A DNA stretch of 64,000 nt from Typhlomys cinereus (GCA_023101885.1 JALPQD010000408.1:1603019-1667018), one strand, 5' to 3'. Positions 24,421 through 36,101 are shown, numbered from the stretch's first letter. A program made the numbers and translations. The notes: generated from the letters alone by a model not told the origin.

Positions 24421-25867
24421 TTTACTTCCCTCTACTTCTAACCCACTTGTGCTTTTAAATTTAAAATAGATTTCTTGTAGGTGACATACATTTGGGAACT
24501 TGTTGTTGTCTTCCTGGTAGTTTCTGTTCATGGAACGGTTGGTTTAAACCATTCACACTTGAGTGGATGATTGATGCTGCTGGCTGAATGCCTGTCTTGT
24601 GTATGACTTTTCATTTGCCTTCTAAATGCTTTAAAAATTACTTTGCCTCTTTGACCTGCCTTCAGTAGTAACTGAGCATTTTATAAAATTCCATTTACCT
24701 GTTCTCATAGTAGCTAGTCTTTAAATTCTTTTTGAGTCCTGGAATTCGCAGTGTGCGTTCATACCCCTCCCTCCTTTCAAACAGCACCCTTCATGTCATG
24801 GCTGGCACAGGTGCTTTATAAGGGCGCACTCCCAGCTGCTCCCTGGCCACTCCTCCCTCCACGCCCCATGAGCTGTAATTATATAAATCTGATCACTTTG
24901 AACAGGTTTTTGTGTTTGTCACTTAAGGATCTTAAAGCTGGATTTTATTTTTCTCTTTCATTCTCTCTAGTGTGTTTTATGATTTTTTTCCCCTACTGGG
25001 AACGTTCAACCTTTTTTTCCCCCCAAATGACCAAGTCCCTTTACTATTTTTCTGAGAAATTGCTCGTTTACTTTCAAGGATAATTTTATTAGACGCACAA
25101 CCATAGCTTCCTGTTTCAGCACATCACTGCAGTTACCTTGCCTTCCTGGCTTCTGAAAGACGAAATTTTCATTCTTGGTTCTCAGTGAAGGGTCTGCTCC
25201 TCTTCTACCACTGGCTTCTTTTAAGACTTACTTAGTGTTCTGCAGTTGGAATATGACAGGCCTAAGTGGAGATTTTGGATGTCAGGTCTTCTCTTCGCTG
25301 CCTAATAGTATTTGTGTTTGCTGTCCATCTTAAGTTTTAGATTGCCAGACATTTTCTTTTCAAGTGTTGCTTTTTCTTTCTGTGTCTGTTATGCCTTGCA
25401 TAACAATCTGAGGATATTCTGCCCCCTCTTTTCTTTTTAGGAAGTTTCTAGTGACATAAGAATTAAGATCAGTGGCTCATTCTTTGACCATGAGACTTTG
25501 TAAAATGAATTCTTCATTTTTGCTAGTGCATTTTTCATTGTTAGAATTTTCCTTTGATTCTTAGGCATTTCTCTCGATGTGCTTACCATACCCACCAGCT
25601 CTTGAAGGTCGACTGCCATTAGAACACTGTTTTACTGGTTATTTGAAATAGCTGGTGTGATAATTAAACCCTGACATACTTGATTTCAACTCTCATTTAG
25701 ACTTTGCTGTGATATATATTTAGCACCTTAGACTCTTTTGTTAGCAGCTAGATAATGTGTATAGGATGAACGTCGTCAGACCTCTGGGAATGTCCTTGTT
25801 ACAGGGAATAGGATACTCGGGGAACTTTTGACTATGGTTTCTTCTCACTTACTTTACCCAGAAAACA

Positions 25868-25974
25868 TTTTTCTTTTCTTTCTCCCTTCCCTTCCCTCCC
25901 CTCCCCTCTCCTCTCCTTTTCTCCCCTCTCCCCTCCCCTTTCCTTCCTTCCCCTTCTCTCTCCTTCCCTCTCCT
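25868..25974 (+). repeat. 107-bp uninterrupted polypyrimidine tract
   Basis: No purine in 107 bases of irregular CCCTT/CTTCC-type sequence on the + strand. Such tracts can form intramolecular triplexes and often derive from retroposon tails or microsatellite decay. Confidence 0.95.
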
Positions 25975-25992
25975 GTCTTTTCTTTTTTCTGA

Positions 25993-26221
25993 CCTGAAGA
26001 GGCTTCTGGTGATAATGACCCTTAGGAACGGGGTATTTTTATGCTGGTTTACCAGGGTTTATCTCAAGCCAGTCCACACTCTGTCTCCTAGCAGTTAAAC
26101 TGATATCTTTGATATTTGTACTGGTGTGAATTTAAGCAACTGTTTCTACTTGTTTTTATCTGTTTTCCACTTGTTGAACAGGAAACTAGAAGTCAGTTTT
26201 AATTGTATTCATTTTTCTGTG
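25993..26221. other. Probable continuation of degraded L1M
   Basis: No clear match of its own. It lies between L1M antisense sequence and a SINE insertion, so it is probably decayed L1. Confidence 0.3.
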
Positions 26222-26512
26222 TCTGTTGTGTGTATATGTGCGTGCGCGCGTGCATGTATGTGTGTGTGTGGTGTATGTGTAGGTCAGAAGACAGCTTTTG
26301 CTCCTGTCTTGTTCCTGCCACTGTCTTACATACCCCAGGATCACTGTTCTTGAGCTGGCGATTCTCCTTTCTCTTCCATCTTGCCAAGGGGTGTTGGAAT
26401 TCGTAGATGCGCACCCTGCGTCCAGCTTTTACATGAGTTCCAGGGACTAAACTCCGGCCATCAGGCTTTTGTGTCAAGCATTTTTAGCACACTGAACCAT
26501 CTTGCCAGTTCT
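26222..26512 (-). mobile_element. B3/B4-type composite SINE, antisense
   Basis: A GT/GC-rich tail (26222-26280, TGTGCGTGCGCGCGTGCATG) is followed by AGGTCAGAAGACAGCTTTTGC, GGCGATTCTCCTTTCTCTTCCATCTTGCC, GTGTTGGAATTCGTAGATGCGCACCCTGCG and CCAGGGACTAAACTCCGGCCATCAGGC, and finally GAACCATCTTGCCAGTTC. This is the antisense order of a rodent tRNA-headed SINE. Confidence 0.8.
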
Positions 26513-26941
26513 GTGTACGTCATTTAAAAAAATTTATTGGCTGTATGGATTTGCAAACGAATCTGAACTGTAAGGTGTCAACTTTGAGAAATCTCTCTCT
26601 GAGAAATACGTTGTGTTGGGAAGATTAGAGCTTTCTGTCCAGGGTGGCTGGCTCCATTGCTGTGGACCTAGGGTGAGGATGAATGCCATTGCATGGACCC
26701 CATGATAGACCAAAAGCAGCTCACTAAAGGTGAGTTTGAAGCAGAGAGCCATGACCTTTCCTACTTTCCCTCCTGCTAGCTCTGCTCTTTGATACTAAGA
26801 GTGGTCTGTGTATGTTGTCACAATTTCTATTTGTTTTGCTTTTCAGTTTAATCCACTCTGGTTATTACTTTGAGAATCACTATGGTTACTGTGTTCAGTC
26901 ATCAAGTTCTGTCTCTTGCCAAGGCTAAGAGATAATTACTC
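26513..26941. other. Unassigned sequence between LINE remnants
   Basis: No recognisable element. The minus-strand ORF over it has no recognisable domain. Confidence 0.35.
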
Positions 26942-27600
26942 CTTTTTTTTTTTTTTTTACTTTTTTTCAATTAATACTATTTATTTGTTTTGCCCACTCA
27001 TACAAACTTGATAGGTAACCCAGCCCCCTCCCTTCACCCTTTCTCAGATCCCTTTGCTCCTTCCCCCCTTTTCCTCTTTCTTCCCTCCCCTCCCTTTCTC
27101 CTAGTGCCCTCCCTTCTCCCCCCCCCAATCCCTGGAGCATCCTTTAGTGTGCATGTCAAACTTCCTTCTGGACTCGGTAGCATTGCCTAGAGCCCTTTCT
27201 TGTGCTCCCCTTTAGTATGGGAGCACTATTGTGGCTGTTAATCCCTTGCCTCTAAGGATCCTAGTGCCTGTGATCCATGCTAGACTTGGGGCAATTATTG
27301 CACAGATCATGCAAAGTCCCATTATGGTTACTTCAGCCCTAACTTGTGTGGAGTATCTTGTGTATCGTTGCCCCTCCCCATCTTTAGACTCTTACAATCT
27401 TACTACCTCCTCTTCTGCAAATTTCCCTGAGCTTTAGGATGGGGAGAGATTTGGCTTGGTCTGGTTCCAGGTGATTAATGTAGGGTCTCTGATGCTCAGA
27501 ATTACGGTTTGTTGTTATTTTCAGTTTTGCTGTTTCTGCACTATCCTTGGCTCCATCCTGATTGGTGTTGAGTGTCACCTCCTAGCCAGAGATAAGCTGT
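26942..27600 (-). mobile_element. Possible rodent-type L1 3' UTR, antisense
   Basis: Starts with a T18 run (26943-26960), followed by TTATTTGTTTTGCCCACTCATACAAAC and then a long C/T-rich zone to about 27126. Rodent L1 3' UTRs carry a G-rich polypurine tract before the A tail, which would look like this when read antisense. The remaining 470 bp are not specifically recognised. Confidence 0.4.
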
Positions 27601-28149
27601 AAAATGGAATTACTTTTTATTTTACCTCATGCTAACACAACCTTGTGCTGAACATTTATTCTACTTGCAAAAGTGTGCTTTTCTTGTTTTCTGTAACACC
27701 GTTATCTTTCCAACACTTAATTTTTTTAGTAACATTTTCACTATCCCATCCAATCATGCTTGTATTTCAGAACTTGGTCTCTTGAGTGTTTCTTCTTCTC
27801 TCTTTTCTTCTTCTTCTCTCTTTTCACTGAAAAAGCCTTACCCATCCCCATGATTACTAAGTTTTTTTTCCAGCTGTTTGCCAATTTTTAACTCCTGCAC
27901 TTCCTCAAAACCCTTACCTTGGAAGTTGCCCCTATTTTTGTCTTGTGTTAGGTGTTATTTTTATTTGCAATGGGTCAGTCAGTTTTGACACATGAACCAG
28001 GTGGTGCGTATTTACACTTGGCTGGAGGCTTTGTATCCTGTAGTTGTATAAAGTTGCTGTGTCACTGGTGTCTTACAGAATCCTTACGCTGATCCTCCAC
28101 ACACTCATTCTTTTTTCACCTCGACCTTGGCAGCCTTGGTCTTTTTATT
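27601..28149. other. Unassigned, pyrimidine-biased sequence
   Basis: Contains CTT-rich stretches near 27790-27830. Probably degraded retroelement sequence, but no family can be named. Confidence 0.3.
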
Positions 28150-28889
28150 GTTTCTATTCTGTTTGTTCTAGAATGTCAGATCTTCCCAGTCTGGATTATT
28201 TCACTTAGTATTGTTAGTTAAGTATCTTCTATGCTTTTTTGACTAGGCAATTTAGCATCTATTGAAAGACATATTAATCACTTTTTGTCTGCAAATATTC
28301 AAGTATCAGTTTTTGTGTGGACAAGAGTTTCAGCTTGCTTAGTGAAGTACTTTTGATTGTGGATCACTTAGTAAGCCTCTACTGAGCTTTGTAACGCGCA
28401 GGCTGCCAATATGTAGCTTCTAAGTAGCTGTTCATTCTGCATTCTTAACAGTAGTGACCATAGAGTTTGGTTAAGTCTGCCATCATCCCTGGCATTTGGT
28501 GGTGCCAGTGTTTGATTTTGGCTCCTCTACTAGTATGTGGTGATATTTCACTGTTTTAATTTGCAATTCCCTGTTTTAATTTGCAATTCCCTAATCTATC
28601 AAATTAAAATCATTTTCATAGTTTTGTTTTCCATTTCTTTTTTGGTGAGATATCTGTTCATAATCTTTTCCCCAATTTTAAAGACATTTTATTGAGTCTG
28701 AAGCTTTCTTGGTTCATCATTAGATATCTTTGGCAAATACTTTCTGTTGTATTTTCATTCTTGTTGCCTTCCAGAGGGAGCATTTAATTTTATTGGTGTA
28801 CATCTCATCTTCTTTTATCAGCGCATCCACTTTTGTTTATTGTTGAATTTTGCTCTTTGATGATCCCCTACGTGTATATGGACTTTCTA
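28150..28889 (-). mobile_element. L1M LINE-1 3' UTR region, antisense
   Basis: TCTGGATTATTTCACTTAGTATTG, ATCAGTTTTTGTGTGGACAAGAG and CATTTGGTGGTGCCAGTGTTTG, then TTTCACTGTTTTAATTTGCAATTCCCT and TAATCTTTTCCCCAATTTTAAAGACATTTTATTGAG, follow the antisense L1M 3' UTR in order. Confidence 0.75.
28551..28590 (+). repeat. 20-bp perfect tandem duplication inside L1M
   Basis: CTGTTTTAATTTGCAATTCC occurs twice head to tail, without a mismatch. The surrounding L1 is highly diverged, so the duplication is much younger than the element. Confidence 0.95.
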
Positions 28890-29569
28890 GTCCCTTTCCC
28901 CTCTGCCTCTTCTCAGCCCCTCAACAGCTGTAGCCTCTGCCCTTCAAGTCTTTCCCCCTTTTCATTTCCTTCTGTTTTATGCCCTACTAAGTGTAAGCAT
29001 AGCCTTTGGTGTGATCAGGATTGGGATTATCTCTTGGAGCCCAGAAGAATCCCCTGATATTTTGTCTCTTCCCCTCCTGCTCCCCCCGACCCCCAGTTTG
29101 TTAGTCACCCATGTTGGCTGGTACTTAGCAGGGCTCAAGTGTTTCTCCTCAGTTTGTAGCTGATTGTTGACAGAGAGGCTTAGTGTCAGGAATCCCTTCT
29201 GTTGTGGGTTCGTGATGCCCCTGTCATTTTTATAGGATGGATATCACAACTTTTCCCCATCTCTGGCCCTTGTATCTTTCCACCCCCTTTCCAGAGGTCC
29301 CTGAGCCTTTAGGAATAGCCAATATGCCAGGCCGCACACACAGTCCTCAGCCTTCTCTCATTCTTGGCCTCTCGTTCAACCATACTTCACTTTACCTCTG
29401 CCCATGGCCACCAGAGGACCCTGTGCTTCAGGCTGAGCACAGTGGTCTTCTGTTTGATTTTGGTGGTGTTTCCAAGAGTCTCCTGTGTTGTTTCAGTGAG
29501 TTTTGCATTGGTGTCTTTTGTGAAAAGTGAGATCATGGTAGATAGAGTCCTAATATTTTTTTTTCTCTG
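28890..29569. other. About 680-bp unassigned block splitting an L1M
   Basis: C/T-rich sequence between two L1M segments that should lie only a few hundred bases apart. No SINE or LTR signature recognised. Confidence 0.35.
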
Positions 29570-29800
29570 ACCAATTCGAGCATGTGTACAACGTATCATT
29601 GTCATAGCCACCAGAATTTTTTGCAGTTTTTTTTCTTTTTGGTTGTGTTCTGTACAATTGTCTCAGCACCATGCGTTGAGACTTGGTTTTTTTTCCTTCA
29701 ATGATTTGTCTTTGCTCCTCTGTCCAAGATCAGATTTGCATAGTGAACCTTCCTCGTATCTGTCCACTTTTCAGCATCGTCACCTGCCCATCTTTTCTCC
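29570..29800 (-). mobile_element. L1M ORF2 3' part, antisense
   Basis: ACAATTGTCTCAGCACCATGCGTTGAGACTTGG ... GTCTTTGCTCCTCTGTCCAAGATCAGATTTGCATAGTG matches the antisense L1 ORF2 segment 'cccagcaccatttattgaatagg ... gtcaaagatcagatggttgtag'. Confidence 0.65.
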
Positions 29801-30194
29801 AAGCCAGCGTCATGTCCCAAGTGACACCACAGCACCTACTTGTGCTTAATTCCTGTCCTTTTCACATAATATGACACATCATAACTTCAAAGTGTAAGAA
29901 AGACATGCCCCCAGCTATTAATACCCCTTTGTTCTCCTTCACACAAGCACTGATGTCACCTGAGATCTGTCCTTCCCAGTCAACTTGGCCTTCCTTCATC
30001 TCTGAATGTCCTTCTCTCTTATCTTAGGGGGTCCCAAAGACTAGGACACCCTGCTCCCTCTTTTTAATCTAGGCTTCATCGTCTCCTCTTTAGCAATAAC
30101 TTTACCGATCACATGCAGACATCTGGTTCTCTTTAACTTCTATTCCTCACAGATTCCTAGTGGTTTCCTAGCTTGAAAGTCTATGTTGTGTTTA
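29801..30194. other. Unassigned sequence
   Basis: No repeat or exon recognised. Confidence 0.4.
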
Positions 30195-30300
30195 TCACCT
30201 GTCTTCCCTAGATTCGGGACCATGTTGGTCTGGTGTGTCGCTGCTGTTCGGTGCCAGGCTGCCACAGGGTAGGTGCTGAACGCGTGCTTTAACAAAGAAA
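30195..30300 (+). mobile_element. L2 LINE 3' end
   Basis: GTTCGGTGCCAGGCTGCCACAGGGTAGGTGCTGAACGCGTGCTTTAAC aligns with the L2 3' terminus (ccagtgcctggcacagggtaggtgctcaataaatgttt). The preceding TCACCTGTCTTCCCTAGATTCGGGACC is consistent. Confidence 0.6.
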
Positions 30301-30510
30301 ACCCAGGCAGCCTTGGAGACGCCCAGAGGCGGGAAGAGCCCCACATAAGCGGGTAAATCACAGTGCAGCTGGCATGCTGCAAGGAGTGGTCCTGAAAGCA
30401 AGGTGTGGGAATTGAGAAAAACCTTTGGAGTTCTTTCTCAGTAGTGTGCACTTGTGACAATGTGCGTCAAATTCATGAAATTGCACTGGCGTAAGTTGTT
30501 TTATTATTTG

Positions 30511-30645
30511 ATCATATGGGGCGAATACAACGCCTGGGCCCCCCCGCCCAGACGTCAGGTCTCAGCGGCCGTGTAGTGGCAGCCTGCTTCTGCAGCATGT
30601 CAGCTCTCCAGAGGTCACGGGGCGCCTGAGCTTCGGCTGAATCAG
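30511..30645 (+). other. Short CpG-rich patch
   Basis: About ten CpG dinucleotides and clearly raised G+C within 135 bp, unlike the CpG-poor surroundings. It includes AGACGTCA, one base from a CRE. It is too short to meet the usual 200-bp CpG-island length. Confidence 0.5.
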
Positions 30646-30838
30646 TGTTTGGATTTGATCCCGGTCACTGCCTCTTCTCGAAAGTCACTTCAGCTGTGCC
30701 TCAGTTTCCTCATCTTTGAAAGGGTCAGGGCTGAGTAGAAAATGAGTGAGTTGATAGGCGTGTTACGTGTTATTGTGTGCCCAGCACTTCAATGAGCACG
30801 GCCTGTCCCCTGGTACTATATAAGCGCCTCCTTGGTAG
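30640..30838 (+). mobile_element. MIR element
   Basis: GTTTGGATTTGATCCCGGTCACTGCC, then AAGTCACTTCAGCTGTGCCTCAGTTTCCTCATCTTTGAAAGGG, AAATGAGTGAGTTGATAGGCGTGTTACGTG and CCTGGTACTATATAAGCGCCTC. These cover the MIR tRNA-like part, core and 3' end in order. The terminal TATATAAG is the decayed 'acatagtaagcgctc' of MIR. Confidence 0.85.
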
Positions 30839-31159
30839 CTGAGACTTCATTAGTATAGCAAGCACCTTCCCAATTGGTATCTTTTAACTGCACAAAGAAA
30901 TTGGAGGCCCACGCATGGGACCGGCCGATGTCATGCACGCGTCCTCAGGGTCCCTCCTCCCCTGTACTTCAAGACTCACCACCTCTGTGGTCACCCACTT
31001 GAGGATTTCATATTCCTCCTGAATTTAACTTCGTTTTTTCAACTGCGTCCTTTTCATACGTGTGGACGTATACTTGAAGTCTTAATTTTAAGAAGATGTT
31101 CGTGGAGTTTTTTTAATGTTGATTTGAAAAGGAAGATAGAACAAGCAGGTATGAGGCCA
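30839..31159. other. Unique sequence
   Basis: Nothing recognisable. Confidence 0.4.
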
Positions 31160-31282
31160 CAATGTGTATGTGGAGGTCAGAGGACGAGTCTGTCCTGAAG
31201 TCGTTCTTTTTGTCCATCGTATGTGTTCTCACGTACATACTCAAGGCACTTTTCCCTATTGAACCATCTCCCTGTCCCAAAA
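31160..31282 (-). mobile_element. B3/B2-type SINE fragment, antisense
   Basis: ATGTGTATGTGGAGGTCAGAGGACGAG ... CACTTTTCCCTATTGAACCATCTCCCTGTCCC has the antisense 3' body and tRNA head end. The A/B-box part is partly lost. Confidence 0.7.
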
Positions 31283-31634
31283 CATTTATAGCATTATGTC
31301 TAATCTAACTACTGCCTGGCTCTTCTTTCTGAGCATCCAGACTTTGGAACTCCCTGCACTCATTTCTTCCTCAGCTCACTGGTTCTTGCTTCTACCGCTA
31401 ATTTCACTGAAAGAGTATTACTGAGTTTATTAGTGACTGGCATTTTTAGTTCACCCAAGACTTCAGATACAAGAGTTTTCCAGCCCTCATCCCTCCTGTA
31501 CCATTGGTTCTTTGAGCCTTTTTACCCATACTACAGGGTAGGAAACTTGTGACTGTCCAGCTTTAGGGTCTGGTTACCTATCTGATACCTCTCTTTGGCT
31601 GTTCAAAGAGCTCCTCAAACATGTCTTGTTCTGT

Positions 31635-31745
31635 ATTTATTGATGTTTTGGACAGAGGGTCTCACTCTGAAGTCCTGACCTCACGCCTATCTCAACCTCC
31701 CGTGTGCGGACACCACCCCCAGTCCTCTGCACAAACATGTTTTAT
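31635..31745 (-). mobile_element. B1 SINE, antisense
   Basis: GTTTTGGACAGAGGGTCTCACTCTGAAGTCCTGACC ... CCTATCTCAACCTCCCGTGTGCGGACACCACCC resembles antisense B1. Confidence 0.65.
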
Positions 31746-34649
31746 GAATATACACTCCTTGTGCCGTGGTATGTCTGGGTTCTATAACACCACACTCTCC
31801 CATTTTGTTTTCCGAAAATACCCAAAGTAGCTTTGCTTAATTAGGCTTCAGCACAGTATGTTTGATCCCTTTCTGCTTTGTGAAGGCTGAAAAGGTGCTG
31901 CTTGGAGGTTTTGGATAGTGTTCTATGAGTCATGACTTCCTTGCCTGGCACAAGCCTCTTTTCTTACCTCCTTCTTTTCCTCGCTCTTGTTTTAGGAAAC
32001 CTGCTCACTGTCAGCATTTCTGTTTTTACTCCTCGGTGTGGAAAGTTCTCCGCTCCATTCCTGTGGGGGTGGGAGAGGCGGTTTCTGAAAGATTTCATTT
32101 TTATCTTGACTCAATTTGTGCCTGCCAAAAGGAGATGCAGGATGAAAGCCCAGCCTGCTGTTGAATATTGTGTAGTTCCTCAAAGGAGACTTTAGCCATC
32201 CAAACAAACCTTTGGGGAGTTTAGGACTTGTTTCGCTAGGGGTCTGGATGATATACTCTTGGTAGCCTGGTATTTGGTCCATGGAATAAATTAATTCAAC
32301 TTTTTGCAGTCACTTAAAACACCCATTAGCTCTGAGCCATCATTTTTGAAATCATGTGCATTGTAGTTCTTTTTGTTTTTCTTGCTAGAATTCTTTCTGT
32401 TCTTTGGAGAAGTTTTGTGGCAATTGTGAGCCTAATGTCCGTTTCCCCCTTTGAAATATTTGGGCAGTGCCAAAATATATTGCTAGATCACAAACTATTC
32501 TAATTAATCAAATTTGTAGAAGACACAGCATATTGAAGTATAGACCTTTTCCCTGGTAAACTTATTGGAAAAAAATGTATATTTGGATAGAGAACTAATC
32601 CCCTCCAGCATATTTGAAAATTTGAACATGTTTCTTTGCTAATGTCAGAGATGCATTGATTTTCTGATGAATGTATAGCATTTCTTTGAGAACAGACATA
32701 ACCTTAATCTTAACAGTTAAAAATAAAAACTATTACGGTCCCATTTTTACACTGAGGAAAATTTCTGTACAAAATAGCTTATTAAATATCTCCTAAAATT
32801 TCTGAAGACTTAATCATGATGCTAGTAACTTCTTATAAGTATTTTTTATGGAAACATTTTAAGTCTGCAGTGGTCTGACAGTGCTCGCCTGCCTGCGGCT
32901 GTCCTTCCTGAAAAGCTGGTCTTTGTGACGGCGAGCTTGCGTTTCTCATTAATGTCTTTTAAAAGACACAGAGAAGTGTCTTGTAAGGACTATCAGGAAT
33001 TTAAAAAGTAGCAGCTTGGCATCCACTTTCCATATGAACTAGCAGCAAAGCCCAGGAATTCCTTCCCAGAATCACTTCTGTTGTGTGACCTCTTTGTGTC
33101 TGGAGTGTTTTCTTCAGCAAGGACACAGTGTATGTTTTCTAGTTAGGGAACAGGCCAGTCAGTACCTGAGGTTCCTGGTCATCACATAGAACAGTAAGTA
33201 GGTGTACAGCATCAAAGTGGCCTCGAGCGCAGATTGCCTTCTCGGCCAGTGCTGGGAACAGTCAGGTGACTTACAACCAGTAGGTCACCCCAAAGTCTCC
33301 TCCCTGCGCACATTGCCCTGTGTGCACAGCGCCCCATGTCGCAGGAGCGCTGAGCTGTGAAGGAAGAGACTCCATATCCTAAGCATCCTAAGATGCTGCT
33401 TATGGCTTCGCGTTGGGCGTCACCATATTTCTCAAATTTGGAAAACTGAACCTATCAGAGAATCAAAGTTGTCAGATAGATTCATTATTGTTCGTCTCTC
33501 TGAGTCAAGAGTTATTTTTTAAGGTCACAGTCAGCATATTTTGAGTGCAGACATGAAGATTTCTTTTTATGTCCCTCTGACATCTCAGTACGAATCATAG
33601 GGTGATGGGATTGTTTTAAACATCCATCTGGAACATACTTCCTTTTGAAAATCTTGGTTAAATACTTCATGACAGCACGGTGAGTCTGGTTCCAAGGCGC
33701 TTCAATTGGACACTTTATGCTGGCTAGTTGGCAAACGAAGGCTCCAGGCAGTGCTTTCCAGCCTGCCTTCATGCAGCGGCAGTCAACCACTTGGTAGATT
33801 TCTCTTGCCTGACATCAATTTGCCCTTGCTCCCAATTGGAAGGTTTTAAGTTTCTGTCGGTTTAAGGAGTCAAAACCTAATAGAAATTCTATTTTGGAAG
33901 AGTTTAAAAAAGGGTTGTAGGTTCTAATTTTTTAAGCTTCTGAGTATGTAAATGAAAAGCTTTTAAGAATTACTCCTTCTAGCAGTTCTTATACAAACCA
34001 CAAGTTGATGTGGTTTTAAAGCATCCATGTTTAAGTCCCTTTCCATGAGCTGTTACCATAAGGGGAACAGTTACTCTCAGGCCCTCTGAGACCTTCCCTT
34101 TAACGGAAGTAGAGATTCAATGTGCTCCTTCCTGCTAAGCATATTTTCACTTGTAAAGGAAAAACCCGTAGCCTATCTTTTAACTTCTAAAACTTTTTCA
34201 ACTTCTTTACAATAGCAGACTAGTGAACTGTGTAAGGGAAAGGGATTTTCAGCTATACCCTATTTCTCAAAATACCTTAATTTTCTAGTTAAGGTATTCA
34301 TATGCAGGTCATACGTCACCCACATTGATAAATCCTGAAACATTGAGTGCACATTTCGTATTTCAGTTTCTCTGCTCTGCCTCAGTAACTCATCTGCAAC
34401 TAAATGAGCCATTAGGTAATTTTCAAGAGTTGCTGTCTCTGATTTTATGAGACTCCGCTTTTTGGGTCAAGTAAAAATGACACACAATGCAGAGTATTAA
34501 AGGAGACATTTGCTTTTGAGTTTTACATCTTCTCCAGTGAGGATTTCTATTTATCCTTCACATGCACGCTGTACTTATTTGGGGAACAAGGTAGCAAGTG
34601 CCCGTAGGCCAGGGTATGTGTGAAAAACATCTCAATTCTCTCCTACACG
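31746..34649. other. Unique sequence, about 2.9 kb
   Basis: No repeats recognised. Three overlapping ORFs at 31925-32282 lie in different frames on both strands, so none stands out. A 16-bp perfect palindrome, TGTCTTTTAAAAGACA, lies at 32953-32968. This is a repeat-poor stretch, so conserved non-coding elements are possible but not visible without alignment. Confidence 0.4.
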
Positions 34650-34705
34650 TAGCCAGGCTGACTTTGCTTTGGCAATCTCACAGGCATGTCCCACCACATC
34701 CAATT
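34650..34705 (-). mobile_element. B1 fragment, antisense
   Basis: CGTAGCCAGGCTGACTTTGC ... GGCAATCTCACAGGCATGTCCCACCACATCC is the middle and head of B1 read antisense. Confidence 0.6.
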
Positions 34706-35989
34706 CCTTTGAATCATACCCAGCATTCTATTTTAGACAGTTCCCAACAGTTCCTGTAATATTCTCAGTATTGCTTACTGATGAATGATTGCATTTCAAT
34801 TTCAGTGTAATTTTTAAAATCATTCTCACCCATTTTTAGCCAAACAGCACAGCAAGTAGTTTCCCCGTGTAATACAGCCTTTCGTTTATTGGTTAGTAAT
34901 GATTTAGTAAGTATTCGAACATGTTGAGGGAACTGGATTGAGTAATATGTGAAAGCAGAGAAGTTTTATCTTTCTGTTATGCATGGTTTTCATCTTGTTA
35001 ATCACAATACTTTACAAAGTATTATAGAACAACAGATTTAGGATGATGGCTATCCATTTCATTAACAGACAGATCTATATTTTATATTTATAAAGAAATC
35101 TATATTTCAGAATTCTTGATAGTTTTATGGCTTTTTGTAGATTGATCATCTTGCTTCTATAAAGTAGTACAATTACTGTGGTGTGTATTTGAGTGCCTCA
35201 CTCCTCCATTTTTGTTACTAACATCTTATTCTATGTTCCTTGAAAGAATGTTAGGGAACCATTTCTCCATTAACGATATAACTCAATTAAATGTCCATTA
35301 ATTGCAAAACTTGAATAAGTTCTAAGTCCAACATATTGGAAGTAACCAGATAATGATGCTACTAAAAATCTTTAGATCTTGTGAATGACCAGTGAGGAGA
35401 CCTGAATTTGAGCATGAATTGTGCTTTGTAGAATGCAGGAGATGCCAAAAGGCAAGCCAAGTCTGTAATGCCAGTTTGCAGATTACATAGCCAAACTCTG
35501 TATTTCTGCGGTTCCAAAAACCCAACCTGCTAATATCTTCTTCATGTGCCAAATATATTATTCTGTCCATGCTGTGTTATAAAGAACTGGCTTAGGGTAT
35601 TATAATTAAAATTTTTGTTTTTCTTTCTTACACTCTTTCAAAGTCTCAATAAATTCCAACCCTACCTGCCAGTACATGCATTTGTCCATTACTTTACTTC
35701 TTAGGATTTTTAAAAAAAATTTCCAGGACCATTGAGCTCTTTTTTGAATCATATAATACTAGATAATTAGTAAAGGAAAGACTGACGAAAGTAATAAACT
35801 ATATCCATACTTTGCTAGATAGTATAGTTAGGACTATCTAAATAAAAATAAAGCAGTGAATTTTTCACTTTGCCATATTTGGATGGGGGGGGTGACACAA
35901 ATCTAATTAGGAGAGCTCTTTGTGAATTAAGGTAAAATTTGTTTACCTGCACTTGGAAGGAACTTACTACTTTCTGCAAGGATTCATCG
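34706..35989. other. Unique AT-rich sequence
   Basis: Nothing assignable. Minus-strand ORFs here lack splice or domain support. Confidence 0.4.
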
Positions 35990-36101
35990 TTTTTTTTTTT
36001 AAGCAGTCTCACTATGTGGTCCAGGCTGGGTACAAATTGCTGATCCTCCTGCCTCAGCCTCCCATATGTTGGAATTACAGGTGTCTGCCGCCATATTGGG
36101 T
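35990..36101 (-). mobile_element. B1 SINE, antisense
   Basis: T11 tail, then AAGCAGTCTCACTATGTGGTCCAGGCTGGGTACAAATTGCTGATCCTCCTGCCTCAGCCTCCCATATGTTGGAATTACAGG. Clear antisense B1, shortened in the middle relative to the consensus. Confidence 0.85.

Larger units (their letters stand above)
21230..25865 (-). mobile_element. Large L1M LINE-1 remnant, antisense, with nested SINEs
   Basis: Ordered matches to the antisense of old mammalian L1: 3' region (CAGGGCTTTTGCTG, TCTTCATGTATTTTGGATACCAGTCC at 21510-21600); ORF2 regions (GACTTGCTGGGATGTTGATTG near 22100, AGATTGTGGTCTGAAGGTATGG near 23670, TCTATTTTTCCTTGCGTCTCAGTTTTTGCCTCATGTATCCTGAC near 23940, GATTTCTTGTAGGTGACATACATTTGGG near 24470); and a more 5' region (TGCAGTTGGAATATGACAGGCCTAAGTGGAGATTTTGG near 25245). 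All frames are broken, so the element is dead. SINEs are nested near 22.4 and 24.2-24.4 kb. Confidence 0.8.

Noticed and set aside
30817..30824. TATATAAG, a good TATA box downstream of a CpG-rich patch
   Set aside because: It aligns with the 3' end of a MIR ('acatagtaagcgctc') running from 30640, so it is most simply decayed repeat sequence and not a promoter.
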